Positions 46,095 through 58,341 of a stretch of 64,000 bases of DNA are shown here, piece after piece. Position 1 is the stretch's first letter, and each line of letters begins with the position of its first letter. Position numbers and translations under genes: made by a program. The stretch spans positions 161,257 through 225,256 of the forward strand of contig JAQOTA010000037.1 in the NCBI GenBank assembly GCA_029532415.1. The letters are read 5' to 3'. The stretch comes from Marasmius tenuissimus (lineage: Eukaryota > Basidiomycota > Agaricomycetes > Agaricales > Marasmiaceae). The notes beneath the pieces were generated by a model. The model had not been told where the DNA came from, ran no database searches, and was given only the letters and a program-made list of their open reading frames with translations.

Positions 46095-48681
46095 CTACGA
46101 CTCAACCTTCAACAAGTCATCGAATGATAACATGTCTTCAAGTCCCACCAAGCTCGCAGCACCACCACGGTCAAGCAACATGCGACCAATGGCCATCGCG
46201 CGCTTTTGTAGCAACTCCCGTTCAGAGCGCTCCCTGTAGCGTCCACCTTCGAGCTCGTGCGTCCAAAGGTCATCTAGCTTGATGCCGATTTCCTTCATAA
46301 GTGTAATCGCAAATCCTCGCGTTCGAGGGGTCGGTGGGCCGTCGTAACCCTCTGACCGGCCTTCATACGAAATCTTACCAGACTTCCATAGCCATAAACC
46401 CCAGATGGCATCCTCCAGTAGGCATCCGCAATCGCATATCTCTGCTCCAGAGGGAGCAAACCTACGTCTCTGCTTTGCGTAAACCACTCCGCCGGCGGCC
46501 CGAATCTCCTGCTCGCTGGGGCTGAGGCTGGCTGTCTGTGTTGGATCCGTCGGTGCGTAGGGAGTTCCGGTCATCTCCCCCTGTTGCGATTCGTCCCACT
46601 TCCTGCACAACTTGTCAATGGTCTGGTGATAGACGCACTTCAAGAGCGAGGTCTTCGTGACAAGTATATCGCGCGAAAGATCCCAACACGCCTTTCCTGC
46701 CCCAGGGCAATTTTTTGCCGCTTCGCGTATGTGTGTTCTGTGCTTCGTTGCAAGGCGATTGGGGGGCCGTGGGTCGTTTAGATACTTCTCGACTGCTTCG
46801 GCGGTTTTCTCTGCAAGGGGATCAGGATCCAACACAACCTGATCGGGATTCGAGGCGACTTACCTTCCATACGCCACACCTTCTGTTTCCCCCGCTCTAC
46901 CTCCTCATTTTCCTCTTCAGACTCATCGCCTTCAGACTCATCCTGCTTCTGTGTCTTCGATACTCGCTTCTTCTTCGAAACGTTTGACGTTTCTCCACCT
47001 TCCCCCGTGGTGCTGTGGCCTCGACGCCTCTTCTTGGATGAGTTGTTGTCTGAAACCGACTTGTCACTAAGCGTTTATAAGACTGGGTAATCAGACGTAC
47101 CCTTTTTCACCTTCGTTTTCGGCTTCCCAGCATCCTCGCCGGCGTTCCCAAACGTCGAGCCCTCGCGTGTTTGTGGCTGCCGCAACGCCCCTTGCGATTT
47201 GGATGCGGAATCTTGTACGAGGTCGTCGGCATTGTCCTTGCTACCAAGTGTAGCAGTATCCGCGGGCATTTGAGCGACCTTCGAGGTCTGAACGGGGTTC
47301 ACGCTCAGTGAAGAAGTGATGGCAGTCGAGGCATCACTCAGTGAAGGAGCAATGGGAGCGGGGTCCTCATTCTGTGAAGCGGTGGACGTAACAACGTTGT
47401 GGGTTTCCCTGGGCTCTTCCGCGACCTTTGCGGTCGGTTCCGTGTTCTCGTCTTGTGACGAAGCCCCACAAATCGAGCCGTGACTCTTCGAAGAAGCAGG
47501 GGGAGTTTTATTCTCACTCGGTGAGGGATCGGTTGGAGCTGAGATGGGATCGGTTGGTGCTGAGATGGGAACCGTCGGAGCTGAGATGGGGTTCTCGCTT
47601 TCTGAGTTCGTGGTGGAAGGAACCACGTCACTTCTGCTTCTGGACGATGTTGGAGAGACGAGAGAGGTCGAGTTCTTGCTGTGGGGATTGCTCCCATCAC
47701 CCACGTCCTTCATACCTAAATCAACGAAGGGTGTAAGTTACCATGCACATTCGCAACGAAAGACTCATATGGCCACTCACCGGCAGGCTCACTCTCCTCG
47801 CTTGGAAGGGCTCCTACTGATTGGGAAGTACCTTCGCATTCCGCCAATGGGTTTGAAGCTTCGGGTTGTTCCTCACGTTCCGAACCCTCTGTGAAGCTCC
47901 ATCAGCCGAGCACGAACGTCCTGAAGATATGCCACCGACCTTCATCGTTTCCGGTGTTACCTACCGGAATCTCTGCTGCGGAACTCACGTCAGGGTTTTT
48001 ATAATCAAAGGCAAAGAAGTTCACTGACCAGGGTCAGACTCTGGCTGCTTTTTAGCCAGCCGTCTGGATCGCTTCAACCCTCCGGACTTTTCCACGTCCT
48101 TGCCATTTTGTTGCTTGGCCCTCTTCTTCTTCTCGGTCACGACCTTCGAGATCTGCTTGGGGACTTGCCTTCTGTCGTTTTGTTGCCACCCCCGTTCTTC
48201 ATCCGTCACGGGGAGCTCCGACAAATCTGAACCAAACTCGTCCGAGCTCTCTCTCTCGGGCTTTTCGCTACCTGGTGCTTGGAAGACTTAAACATCATGT
48301 ATACGTCAACAGAAACTAGATCTCACCTGACTGTACCGTGTCTGAGCGCGCCTCTTCCGCCCAGCGTGCCCGTGCGTCCGCTTCGATCCGTTCCAATTCG
48401 GCACGAAGAACCTCAACGTGTGCCTTCCGTTCCACCAACATGGCCTTGCTGTTTTCCCTCCGAGTGCCCGTCTGGGTCAGGACGTCTGCCTCAGCTTTCT
48501 CCAAAACCTTTGCTTGATGTTTCAACTCATGAATGAGTGTCCATCTGCGACTGCATAGCGCTGTGCAATCAGTATTTTACCATCAGTCCTTCCGATATCC
48601 CGTTTTATGAAAGCTGAAATACTTGCCAGGTGTCGCGTACTTCTTAACAATGTCCTTGATATCAGGCGAAGCGGATGCCAT
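46095..48681 (-). CDS. Multi-exon coiled-coil / Ser-rich hypothetical protein
   Basis: I read one gene on the minus strand. Exon 1 starts MASASPDIKDIVKKYATP at 48,681. Next comes a coiled-coil exon (KVLEKAEADVL, VEVLRAELERIEADARARWA), a basic exon (KKKRAKQQNGKDV, KRSRRLAKK), and a long Ser/Thr/Pro-rich exon with three 7-residue ISAPTDP-type repeats (47,510-47,600). A Lys/Glu-rich piece follows, then a C-terminal exon of about 246 residues (ending LSFDDLLKVES) that looks globular and has Cys residues (ICDCGCLLEDAIWGLW). I know no function. The joint near 46,840 is uncertain, so it may be two genes. The basic stretches suggest a nuclear location. Confidence 0.5.
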
Positions 48682-49109
48682 TACAGTGATTCTTGGCGTA
48701 TAGCAAGCAACGTAGGTGACCGTAGGGGGGGAAATTTTGACTTCAGCAACCAGGGAACGGTCTCCGTTAAAAACAAAGAATCAAGACCAAAAATCGAGAT
48801 CTCCTTGTGACATCTTTTTCGACCCGATTGGAGAGCGCTGGTCGGATCATGGAGAAACGTTCTGGTGGAAGAGGGTGGAAGTTCAGCTCAAAATTTCAAA
48901 TTTCGAACGGCAGCCGGCAGGGTCTTTGGCTATCCGGCCCGGGCTGCCCCTCCAAATATCTGCCAGTGGAATTTCCGCGCGCCACATCTTGTTCATTGAC
49001 CATGTTCGCCTTTGCATTTTCCAATCCGCGTCACATCATCACGCTTCTCCTCTTACTTTTGATAGGCTTCTTCAACGGGAGGATTCTCTCCTACGTTTTT
49101 GCCTTACGC

Positions 49110-50364
49110 ATGTTTCGCCGCTCCCGTATCGTCCAGAACCCCCTCACCATCGACGAAATTCGTAGAACCGTCCTCCAACACCTGCCTCACTCCGACCTTG
49201 TCAACATCTCTACCGTTTCCAGGGTGTTCTACTCATCGGCTCGCGAACTATTGGAAATGCGGCTGCAATTAGTGCATGCCAATCGCCATATCATTTGGGA
49301 GCGAATTTTAAACAATGGCACGGCCCTGGCAATCTCGCCACGATATGCCTCAGCCACGATCGATCTGGCCTTAAACCCGGGAGAGACTCTCTCTGCGTTG
49401 TTACTTACCTCTTCGGCACGGATTAAAGTCGTCGAATTCACGTCCACTTGCACCAGTAGGGCGGAATGGGCCCTTACCCTCACTCAGCACATGCTTCCCG
49501 CCATCATCGCCCGCCTTCCACACGCGCGTCACTTTGTTCTCTACAAGATGTCACAACGGTTTCAATTCACCCTGCTCCACGCCGCACATCGCCAGATAAC
49601 GACCCTCGAATTGCACAATTCCATCTTCCGGTCTTTCGGATACACGATGAGGCAGGTTTCTTTGGAATCCTTGGAAACCCTCCTTCTATTCAATGACAGT
49701 TCCTCGAGCCTAGATTTTCTGACGCGCGTCGTCATGTTTCTAGACGCTCCCTACTTGACCACTCTAACAATCGGCAACTGTCTCTCTGGAAATTCACTTG
49801 CGATTCGGGACACTGTCAGGGCATTCAGCAGGAAGCTCACAAATCTACATCTGTTGGATCAGATCAGGCCCACTGGTAAGCTTTCCACCGCCATGTGGCA
49901 CCTTACTTAGCCCACTGACGCCTCGACTCGCAGATGAAGACGCATCTGAAGGCACGGCTCTACCCCCCTTGGCCCTTTTGCGGAACCTAGAATTGGAGGC
50001 CAGCTGGGCTGGCCTGTATTTGTCTGCCACCGGCGCCAGTTTCCCCTCCCTTCATAGCCTCGTCCTGCATTCTCCTCCGGAGCACATCATGGCCGGCCTC
50101 CCTGGATTCGACTGGGTCATGTTCAGGGACGGCTTGCTCCCCATAGCAAGCCATCTCAAGACGTTGGAATGCTGTTATTGCGCTCACGACCACCGCCTTC
50201 GCGATTCGTTCCGAGACCTTGTCGCCGAAAGGCTCGCTGCGCTCGGACCACCTCTTCCAGACGACCTCACCATCATTGAAGGGTTGCGAGACCCGTTACC
50301 CACATCTCCTCCCACTCAAGAATCGATCGCCGTAAGTACGACTTGGGATGCATGGGAAGGATGA
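49110..50364 (+). CDS. F-box-like / LRR-type hypothetical protein
   Basis: Two exons (to 49,875 and from 49,934) joined in frame give RPT|DEDASEG. The N-terminus (MFRRSRIVQNPLTIDEIRRT, VLQHLPHSDLVNISTVSRVF) is an F-box-like segment, followed by leucine-rich spacing. I chose the ATG at 49,110 just before the F-box; in-frame ATGs at 49,002 and 48,807 would add a hydrophobic stretch. It starts close to, and divergent from, the hypothetical gene at 48,681. Confidence 0.65.
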
Positions 50365-50463
50365 GTAGGGCTTGCGGGATGGACGGCAGGTTGGTTTCAC
50401 GGAATGGTTGGGCCAAGCGTTAAACGTTCATACGCGCAAGTAGTTATGTACGTCGTTCTTAAT

Positions 50464-51082
50464 TTATGCCGAAACTGTTTTCCATTCGTGCTTCTTCACT
50501 GGGTTGATCATTCGGCCTGGGATGTATCTTTCAACGATTTCACAAGTTTGGACTTCGCCTTGCTCGAGTTGGTCTTTGAAAAAATCTTCAGCCACCTTCT
50601 CTGACGAGCACCACACCATCGGTCCGAGCTCTGAGTCCCAGCGCAGGCCAATCACAAAGGCGGAGGCACTAAAAACGACGAAGAATCAACGGGAGCGACC
50701 ACCGCGACGCTTTTGTTCACGCACCAATCTTCAAAAATTCCGACAGTGAACCCCTTGGTCACAACGAATCGTTCTCCTGCTTTGGGTGTTCGATTCAATG
50801 CTTCCAGTATCCCACTCCTGCTGCAAGCTCCCCAAGCACGATGTGCGTCGTAATGATCATCGAAGGCCCTAGCCATGCCTTGCAATTCGGGATCCCTGCG
50901 TATTTCATGCCTGTGAATCAGACGTTAACGAAAGACAAACGGAGGGGCGAGTTGGACTGGGAATCGTACGGATAATAAACTCCAGGCCTCGGACCTTCGT
51001 ATACCAGCCACGGGCCCTGGTGAATCTTGTCCTGTGTATCAGATAAATCAACTATTGGCTTTGGGGGCAACTTGAGCATCAT
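50464..51082 (-). CDS. Small protein with viroplasmin/RNase H1-N-like features
   Basis: Three exons on the minus strand: MMLKLPPKPIVDLSDTQDK to PWLVYEGPRPGVYYPYD; then RRDPELQGMARAFDDHYDAH to RFVVTKGFTVGIFED; then, after a 55-bp intron, CASAFVIGLRWDSELGPMVW to the stop at 50,464. Twice it shows the pattern of a short beta strand followed by GVY or GIF plus an acidic or aromatic residue. This resembles the viroplasmin-like RNase H1 N-terminal fold that binds RNA:DNA hybrids and is common in agaricomycete hypotheticals. That assignment is tentative; the exon structure is convincing. Confidence 0.5.
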
Positions 51083-51879
51083 GATTCAACGGGACAAGGG
51101 CGTTTGGGTGTTGGAGGCGCAGGGACGTAACGAACTCGGCGCACCGGGTATTGACACAATCTGCCCATCATCCAACGTAATCCGTAATTCATTCACAGAA
51201 CGTAGATCCCTGCTAAATTAAGGGTTCTGGATGCAGATCTCCTCTTACCTACAGTGCAAGATCCACCATGTCGTCCTATGTCGAGTCGTCGACTACTTGG
51301 TGGGTTGCAATGGTACTAACGATCGGTCGGTGACGCACCTGTCTGAATGTGGGATTTGGAGAACCCTCCACATATGTTGAAGGCCTTGAACGACGACCTG
51401 AGTTTCAGCAGGTTTGCGGGATTGTTGGATCATAGGTCGCCTTGTTAGTTCGCGAAGGAGACTCAACTCGACACGGAGATTGGAGCAAGTGGACAGAACG
51501 GACCGGATCATAAATAAACGTTTGATCCGAGGTAACGTTAACAGTGAGCGTGATCTGTCATATGACTCACGTTTGTTGAACGCCGAATGCCCATCCCTGT
51601 TCTTTGAGAAACACCACCAACCGACGCAAAGGCGAAAGAGAAAGGTATGTGCGAGGTCTCAGTTTTTCTCCTTCTCCATCTCTTTGAGTCGGGCCTACGT
51701 AGGTTATGGTCTAAAGTCACAACGTGCCTTGCGATACTCGAGCCCGGGAATTGACGATCGCACGTTGTGTGCCAAGGGTTATACCTCTGGCGTTGAAACG
51801 ACGCGTCTGATGTTGCTTTCTTATCCCCTTCCGTCTCTCTGAATGCATCTAACCAAGTCCTACTGATAGCGATACCGCC
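51083..51879. promoter_or_regulatory. Divergent intergenic region, hypothetical / TET-JBP
   Basis: The genes at 51,082 (minus) and 51,880 (plus) point away from each other, so this stretch should hold both promoters. No TATA box stands out and no gene is seen inside. Confidence 0.35.
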
Positions 51880-53368
51880 ATGCATCGAACAACACAAGTG
51901 GACACATATACCCTCACCAACTTCAACATTTCCCCATTTCTTGAGCAAGCCTTCTCTCGAAAATTTGACGCCGAACCGGATTCCGACGCGTCCTCTGTCC
52001 TCAGCAGTGTACCCCCGTCGCCCTGCGTCTCACCTACGTCACCTGTCGAAGATAACGCCGACGTTCCCCCTGCCAACCTTGATGAGGCTCAGGCCCCCGA
52101 ATCATCCAACAAGGCCAAGACCGGTTCGAAAGCGCGCGGCAAGAGGAACAGAAAACGAAAGCGAGCGATGGAGAAGGAGGAGGGAGGCTCTGAGGCCTAT
52201 TGCACACCGCCTGCTTTGAAGAAGAAACACGTTGGCAACATGGAGCCCCGGTCCGTCGATGTCAACCTTGCCTCCATGCGAGTGTCGGCAAATGGCTTTA
52301 CGGGGCACCGCCAGGATCAAGGGACCAAGAGGGAATACGAACTCAGCGACATGGTTGGGCCACAGTCGAAGTTCAAATTCGACTTGGTTAAGTGGGATGG
52401 CAAGTAGGGCGCTTCCATGCATCTGAGTGGGGAACCTCTGACCCAGGTTTGGATTTTAGGAGAACCAAGGCGTTCATTGACTCGGAGGGCCGCATGATCG
52501 TGATTGGAGTAAGCTTCCCTGACGATTCCGCATGGAAGTCGGTGCCGGAGAGGTTGGCCATGAAGGTTGAAGAGGCGCGAAGCCTTACGAAGATCAAGAA
52601 GAGGAACCGTCGCGGTCGCTTCAAAGCCCTACAGGCTGGCGTCTCCTATGGGATGGGCATGAAGGTAAGGTCAAGCCAGGTTTAAACGGCTCACTCGCTC
52701 ATATTGCACGCCCATCGCTATAGAAACCAGCGGTACAGGGCCAATCGTGCCGTGCCAACAAGGAGGCTATGGACGGCCTGCTCGAAGACAGGGATCTTAA
52801 TCGCATCGCTGGGTTGCAGTCGGCTGCGTTTGAGACGTGGTCTTCAGCTTCGCTATACGCCTCCTACGTCGAGAACAAACGCTCCCTCACTAAACATGAT
52901 CCGTCCCTACGGTGGAATTTTTCGACCAGCATATTTGCATCAATAACGGTCAACCTGGGTCCTCGAACGGTTTCCATCGACCATGCCGATCAGAACAACC
53001 GCTGCGATAGCTTTTGTGCCATTACCCCCCTTTCTCCGCCGTCTGGAGGCTTCGACTATCGTCTTGGTGGCCATTTGATCCTGTGGGACCTCCGAATCGT
53101 CGTAGAATTTCCTCCCGGCACAACCATCCTTCTGCCCTCCGCCGTTCTCCGACATTCCAATGTGGCCATAGGAAAACACGAGAAACGTTATTCCGTGACT
53201 CAGTACAGCGCAGGCGCCTTATTCCGTTGGGCTGAGCACGGATTCCAGTCGGAGGATTCGTTCTACTCCCGCCTTTCGCTCGACATGTTGAGGCAGGAGA
53301 AGGAGAGGGATGATGGACGCTGGGTAAAGTCGTTGGACAGCTTCCTCAACCTCCGGGACGTGCTTTAG
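51880..53368 (+). CDS. TET/JBP-type 2OG-Fe(II) dioxygenase
   Basis: This is a predicted nucleic-acid base oxidase of the fungal TET/JBP family, which oxidises 5-methylcytosine or thymine using Fe(II) and 2-oxoglutarate. Exon 1 codes a low-complexity N-terminus with a basic stretch (SKARGKRNRKRKRAM), a likely nuclear localisation signal. A GC-AG intron (about 52,401-52,446) joins KWDG|LDFRRTKAFIDSEGRM, and a second intron (about 52,665-52,722) leads to the catalytic part. Iron ligands are visible: H-A-D in SIDHADQNN (codons 52,982-52,990) and the distal His in SAVLRHSNV (53,153-53,155). GGHLILWDLRIVVEFPPGTT forms the core strands, and Arg in SAGALFRW would bind 2-oxoglutarate. All three metal ligands are present, so it could be active. 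It lies about 5 kb from a KDZ transposase, an association known in fungi. Confidence 0.75.
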
Positions 53369-53585
53369 CCTCCTTTCTCATCCTGTACGCATGCGGTTGG
53401 ACGTTGGTCATAGGTTTGCTTCCGGTAGAATCTACCTACCCTAATAGTACCTGTATCACCTTGTCTTGTGCAACGAATAACACTGCCAAACTCTCGATCG
53501 TCATCTTGAGGGGCTGTAGCTGAGTAAAGAGGCACTGACCATGCCGTCCTTGGACCTTTGGGTATCGGATGAGGAAGTAGATTAG

Positions 53586-54259
53586 ACGCGCGGGCAGGCC
53601 ATCTTATCTCGGCATTTCGTGCGAACATCGTCGGCACCGGTGGCTCCGGATTACAAAACGACGGACTTCAACGAAATCGTGTTCAACACTCTCAAAGCCA
53701 AAACCACCACCACCAACGCGTTCCAATCCCAAAGAAATCTCGCGAGTCATCGTCGTGGATATACTTCAAAGATGTGGCTATCACCTGAATACCCGTAAGT
53801 CAAATTTTGAGAGCTCACGACGCGTCAACTCACCTTGATCACTCCCAGGACCCTCGACGACGGAAGTGGAGAAAAGCTCTATGACCTGGAATACATGAAG
53901 CACAAGTACGGTCATCACGCCACATGGGACTCCATCGTTTGCTGCGTGACTGGAATTCTGCGCGAACCTAAGCGAGCAGGGCATCGTTATATGGTGTATA
54001 TTAGGCTGTAAGTCTTCCTTCGATTCACATTCACTGCGCGTTGCTAACACCCATTGGCTCAGGAATGACTGGGGCCAGCAAAAGAACGTCTGCATGCCGT
54101 TGAAAGTCGCGAGAGTAAGGTTGCCGCAGAAGGTGAGTGGTTTTGTCGACACGCTTTCTAATGGATACTGAAACAAAAGAACCCACGCAGTTAATTGTGT
54201 TCTACGAAAAACACCTCCAGTGGCACGTTCATGAGGGCGGAGAACCAAGCGAAGACTGA
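53586..54259 (+). CDS. Chromo-shadow-domain protein (HP1-like C-terminus)
   Basis: Exons joined by short introns read KLYDLEYMKHKYGHHATWDS, ILREPKRAGHRYMVYIRL|NDWGQQKN, MPLKVARVRLPQK|LIVFYEKHLQWH and end EGGEPSED at 54,259. The last two segments fit the HP1 chromo-shadow domain, whose C-terminal helix runs CPQ..I.FYE..L.W. This domain dimerises and recruits partners to heterochromatin. The 5' end is uncertain: the frame is open from 53,586 but the first ATG is at 53,772, and I saw no chromodomain upstream, so it may be a shadow-only protein or lack an exon. It lies just downstream of the TET/JBP gene on the same strand. Confidence 0.55.
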
Positions 54260-55105
54260 TACGACGAAGGAATGAAACAGACGAATTTGGTTGATTTTTT
54301 TTCTTGGTTCACATTTGTATAACATTGTAGGGGTACTGCGTGTCGCACTGTTCAATCAAAACGGGAAGCTTCTAGGCGTGAGTTTCACAGTACAAGTTTC
54401 TCCGTGTGAATATCTCCGTGAGTTTCTCAGTGTGAGTTTCTCATTATCCAAACCAGTCTTTGATCATTCCCTGCGGCTGTCGACCCCAACCTAACGGCGA
54501 CAAGCAGCCAGTTACGCATCGTGACGTCCTGAGTCTGATATGCATACCGGAACTATTTCTTGTACTCGCAATCTAGCTAGAACCGCCGCTATTAGCTGTC
54601 TCAGTGATGGCGTTCACGCGATGGTAATTCCCGCCCTCATTAGGTTTTATTCTAATCATCTTTTCTCAGCTGCTTGTGACTGTCTCATCACCTGGCAGTG
54701 CAGAAGAGGCACCTTTACAATTAAACGAATGTCTCAAACAGCGGAATGCAGCATAGTCAGTATCTCGCTTCAGTTGCGTTCCACCAGGTGAGATTCTCAT
54801 TTTGTAATGCTTCCATTGACCCTCAAGTACCGATCTTCCCTTAGAATGGCCATAAGAGCCGCTTCCAGTACCGAGAATGCTCGGAGAAATACGCTACGCC
54901 GAAGGAAATTCGAGGAGAAGCCTACTGGTGCGACTTGAGCCGGTAATGAGCTGGTAAGTTTCCCTTTACTTCACCGCGTGAGTTCCTCATAATTTGATCG
55001 CAGCATGTAGGCTCGCAGCAACGCAGAGCGGTTGGTGGCTGGATACTCACAGTGACTGGAGCCCCTATCACCTTACAACGCATATGTGGGGGCTATTGAT
55101 CACTC
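54260..55105. other. Intergenic with a short tandem repeat
   Basis: At about 54,378-54,446 the motif GTGAGTTTCTC or a variant is repeated some five times. No gene is recognised in the rest. Confidence 0.4.
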
Positions 55106-56499
55106 ATGCTCTGCTATGAACGATCAGTAACGCTCCAGTATGCACCGAGCTTGTTCGACGGCGAGTTCCTGCGTCATTCCGCCGCGCCTGAGTATCAACA
55201 ATTTCACATTCCACGCGAGTTTTGGGCCTATGGCCCGACCTTTGCTCCATCAGTCGGACGACCGACGGTCGTCCACTCTTATAAGCTGGTGATTTCCAGT
55301 GATCTTATCCGCCGTCCGCAATGGTCCCACCTTACCTCAAGCATACGCTTGGGCGGCATTCAATCAATCCCAAACCCTTTTCTTCACGACTGGCAGTCTC
55401 CCGAGGATCTACTCCGGAGGCTACGATACGTGTAGCCTCATCTCTCTCGCCATCATCTGAAGCGCCATCCAATCGATCGCTCCCTAGCATAGGAGACCCC
55501 TCGTTGCCCGGTGCTGCGCGTGACTTTCTCACTAGCCCTCTGCCCCATCGTCGCTTCTGGCGGGCCTGTTTCCTGGATAGAGAAGGGAATCCCCTACCTC
55601 CCTCAAGCCCACCGTCGGACTACTATCTGCAGGACGGTACGTCTTCAGGTTTTGGTTTATTCAACCGCCGCGACTTACGGCTCCTCATTTCAACAGACAT
55701 TCACAACGGTGAGCAAGAGAGTGGGTACGAGATACACAGTGGTGACGAAGAACATCCCGTCGTACAACCAGAACCGACGCTCAAGGCAAGCGGGGGGGTT
55801 TATGAGGATGATGATCACGGAGTTAGCAAGGACGCCAGCTTACGTCCAGCCAACAAAGTGCACGAGCGAGAGCAAAAAGCATCGCATGTGGAACCCAAGC
55901 GTGCCAAAAAGCTTGCGGATGGACGGAAGAACTCGAAGGCTTACTATTGGAGGAACCTAGAGGAACGCCGGAACAAAGCCAGTGCTAGGAAGCAGCGGTA
56001 AGTGACCTACTTCTCTCACCACTCTCCCTACCAATCAACGAATTCATCTTCAGCCTGCGGGACGCATTGAATAACCTCCCTCCTGCCGATCGAGATCGAG
56101 AGCTTGAAGCCGCTCGCGCGAAGCAACGCGAGTATGCGCGTAGAAGCAGAGAACGAAAGAAGTCCCAGCAGGATGTCTCACAGGTGGATGCCGCGGTAGC
56201 ACCAATAATTACACCAAACCCTTCTACCGTACGCAAGACACGGTCTCCTGCGAAGCGCTTTCAAACAACACCACCGAAGTCCACTTCCAGGTCTCCACAG
56301 AAGGCTGCTCGGAGCCTGTCGAAAACGACTGATAAAAGTCCAATTCTAAAGGCTTATGAGAAGAAGAAGCAGCTGAAGAGAGAAAGGTGGGCTCTGTATT
56401 CCAAATCTGTCATAACCCTATTGCTGATGATTGTATACACCCAGGAAGCATCAAAAGCAACTGACGGTGCTCGAGCTTGGCCTCCCATGGTGGGTTTAA
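55106..56499 (+). CDS. Hypothetical protein with basic, bZIP-like stretch
   Basis: I see a tentative multi-exon gene. A first frame (MLCYERSVTLQYAPSLFDGE to about 55,435) changes frame, perhaps through an intron, to PLPHRRFWRACFLDREGNPL. An intron at about 55,637-55,704 leads to an acidic part (EIHSGDEEHPVV), then KAYYWRNLEERRNKASARKQ and, after another intron (about 55,999-56,054), DRELEAARAKQREYARRSRE. That last stretch looks like a DNA-binding basic region. A final exon (KHQKQLTVLELGLPWWV) stops at 56,499. The first exon join is weak. Genes of this make-up are common hypotheticals in agaricomycetes; function unknown. Confidence 0.4.
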
Positions 56500-56687
56500 C
56501 TACCGTCCGCCTGGAATCATGTACATACGTTTGTGAAGTGGTGAATTTCAAACATTTCAATGAGGTTTGGGTGCCTTGCGTCGCGATGGCACCTGCAGAA
56601 AGTGATCAAGAAGATTGCATTGATAAGGAGGCCAAGCACTACATGGTCTCAAAGAGATACGGATCTACCGATGCGGGAAAAAGATAT

Positions 56688-58341
56688 TCAAGCCAAAAGC
56701 CGGTTGATATCGCCGCCCTGGCTACTGACATACGCTGTAAGCCTATCGATCAAGGCCTGTTTCTGGGCCGCGTCTTCCTTAGCCGCATCGAGTTCCGCGC
56801 GGCATTGGCTGGCTTCCAAGTGAACATCAACGATGTTTTGACGGCGAGCAGCTTTCAGAGCGGCAAAAAGCCCCCCGGCAGTGTCGTCGAAACGAACGCG
56901 AGTGTCGGATGGAAGGTCTTGATGCATCGATGGAGACATCCAGTGGACGTACTCCCCGTGTACTGAAGGGTGGTTGGTGGCAAGGTAAAGCCAACAACCG
57001 GTCTCATCTGCGAGCCTTTCACACTAAGGAGAGAGAGAGAGCTGAGAGCTAGGGTCGGCCGATGGAACGCTTGGAACTTACATTGAGGAGAATTCGGTCC
57101 AGTCCACGAGTGAAGCGCCGATTCATGTCTTTTCTGTCGACCCTTCCGACAAGGCTTCCGGTCCAAACAACCTCTGCAAAGGAAATATATCAGCACGGGA
57201 GCGTAGCTGGTGGGAGCTGGAGTAAAGATACCATAGCGTGAGGACCCCTTTTTGGCGATCATGGATCCGAAGGTGGGCTTCGCGCGAGTGGGATGTTGTC
57301 GTTGCCCATGCAGATAGGTTCGGGCATATCTCACCCTGGTACTGGGAGAGGGTGTAGACGGCGTAGAAGGTAGTGGGCTGGAGGACACGGACGATGAGCT
57401 GGGAGAGGATCCCGGCAAAGTTGATCCTGGGTGAGCCACCACAGGTGGTGATGAGACCGAGCCACCTGTGCTCAAATGATCAGGGCATTGGTGACTTAGC
57501 AAACAGGAAAGCATCTCGTACCAGATGTTATTGGCAGATAGGAGCCTCCGACCTCCAGATCGCTGCCTAAATGTCCAGCATCGTCGATCAGGGAGTCCAT
57601 CAAAGGAGGTGAATCAATGGTGAGCCCGAACGGGTCGTTTTGCGTCAACAAAGCCGAATTTGGGAAGTCTCGAAACTGACCTCCGGATTCTTAAGTATGT
57701 GAAAGTAGACTCAGACTGTGCAACGAAGCGTGTACAAGGGGGGGGTCTTACGGGGTTGTTGAGCACCTTCAAGCGACTGTGGTGCTGCCACAGGAGGGGG
57801 GGAAACGTTTGGTTCTGGGTCGACTGAGTGTGAGACAAAGATTCAAGCCGCCAAAAACGAGTGTCTTACGCAGTAGCATCGAGCTTGCAAGCGCCTCGGG
57901 TTCATCGGAAGAGTCCGGTGTGCTTTGGTCGAGCTCCGAAGCGGCGGTGGTCGCAGCGATGGGTAGCGATCCACCTTCAACAGAGGTGCTGCTGGTGGGT
58001 AGCTGAACATTTGGTGGAGGGGTTGTAGTGTCCTGTCGAGGCTCTGATGGTGGCTCAGGGTTTCCGGAGCTGCGTGGTGTCCCGCCATCAATGGAAACGC
58101 TGGGAGACTGGGGCTATCAATACGTCGGCATTGAATGAAATGGCCAGACGACAACAGATGGGATACTGACCTTGAGTTTGGCAGCACGAGTGCGAGCACG
58201 ACGCGAGTGGATGACGCATTCCCGTTGGAGAGGGTGAGGTGGCGGACATTGCCTGCAACGGCGTTCCCTGGTGGCCTGAGGGGCTCGAGGAGAAAGAGCT
58301 GGGTTGCGAGTGGAGCGTCTTTCGGGGGATGAAGGGGCCAT
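56688..58341 (-). CDS. Ser/Pro-rich hypothetical with Cys cluster and coiled coil
   Basis: On the minus strand the frame starts MAPSSPERRSTRNPALSPRA and reaches a small Cys/His group, CRQCPPPHPLQRECVIHSRR. Ser/Thr/Pro-rich exons follow (SPSVSIDGG, STPDSSDEPEALASS, GSSPSSSSVSSSPLPS). Then come a second Cys group (CRGCLDRKPCRKGR) and a C-terminal coiled coil (ASQCRAELDAAKEDAAQKQA), ending GGDINRLLA at 56,688. The Cys groups could bind zinc. It converges with the gene ending at 56,499. I know no function. Confidence 0.45.
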
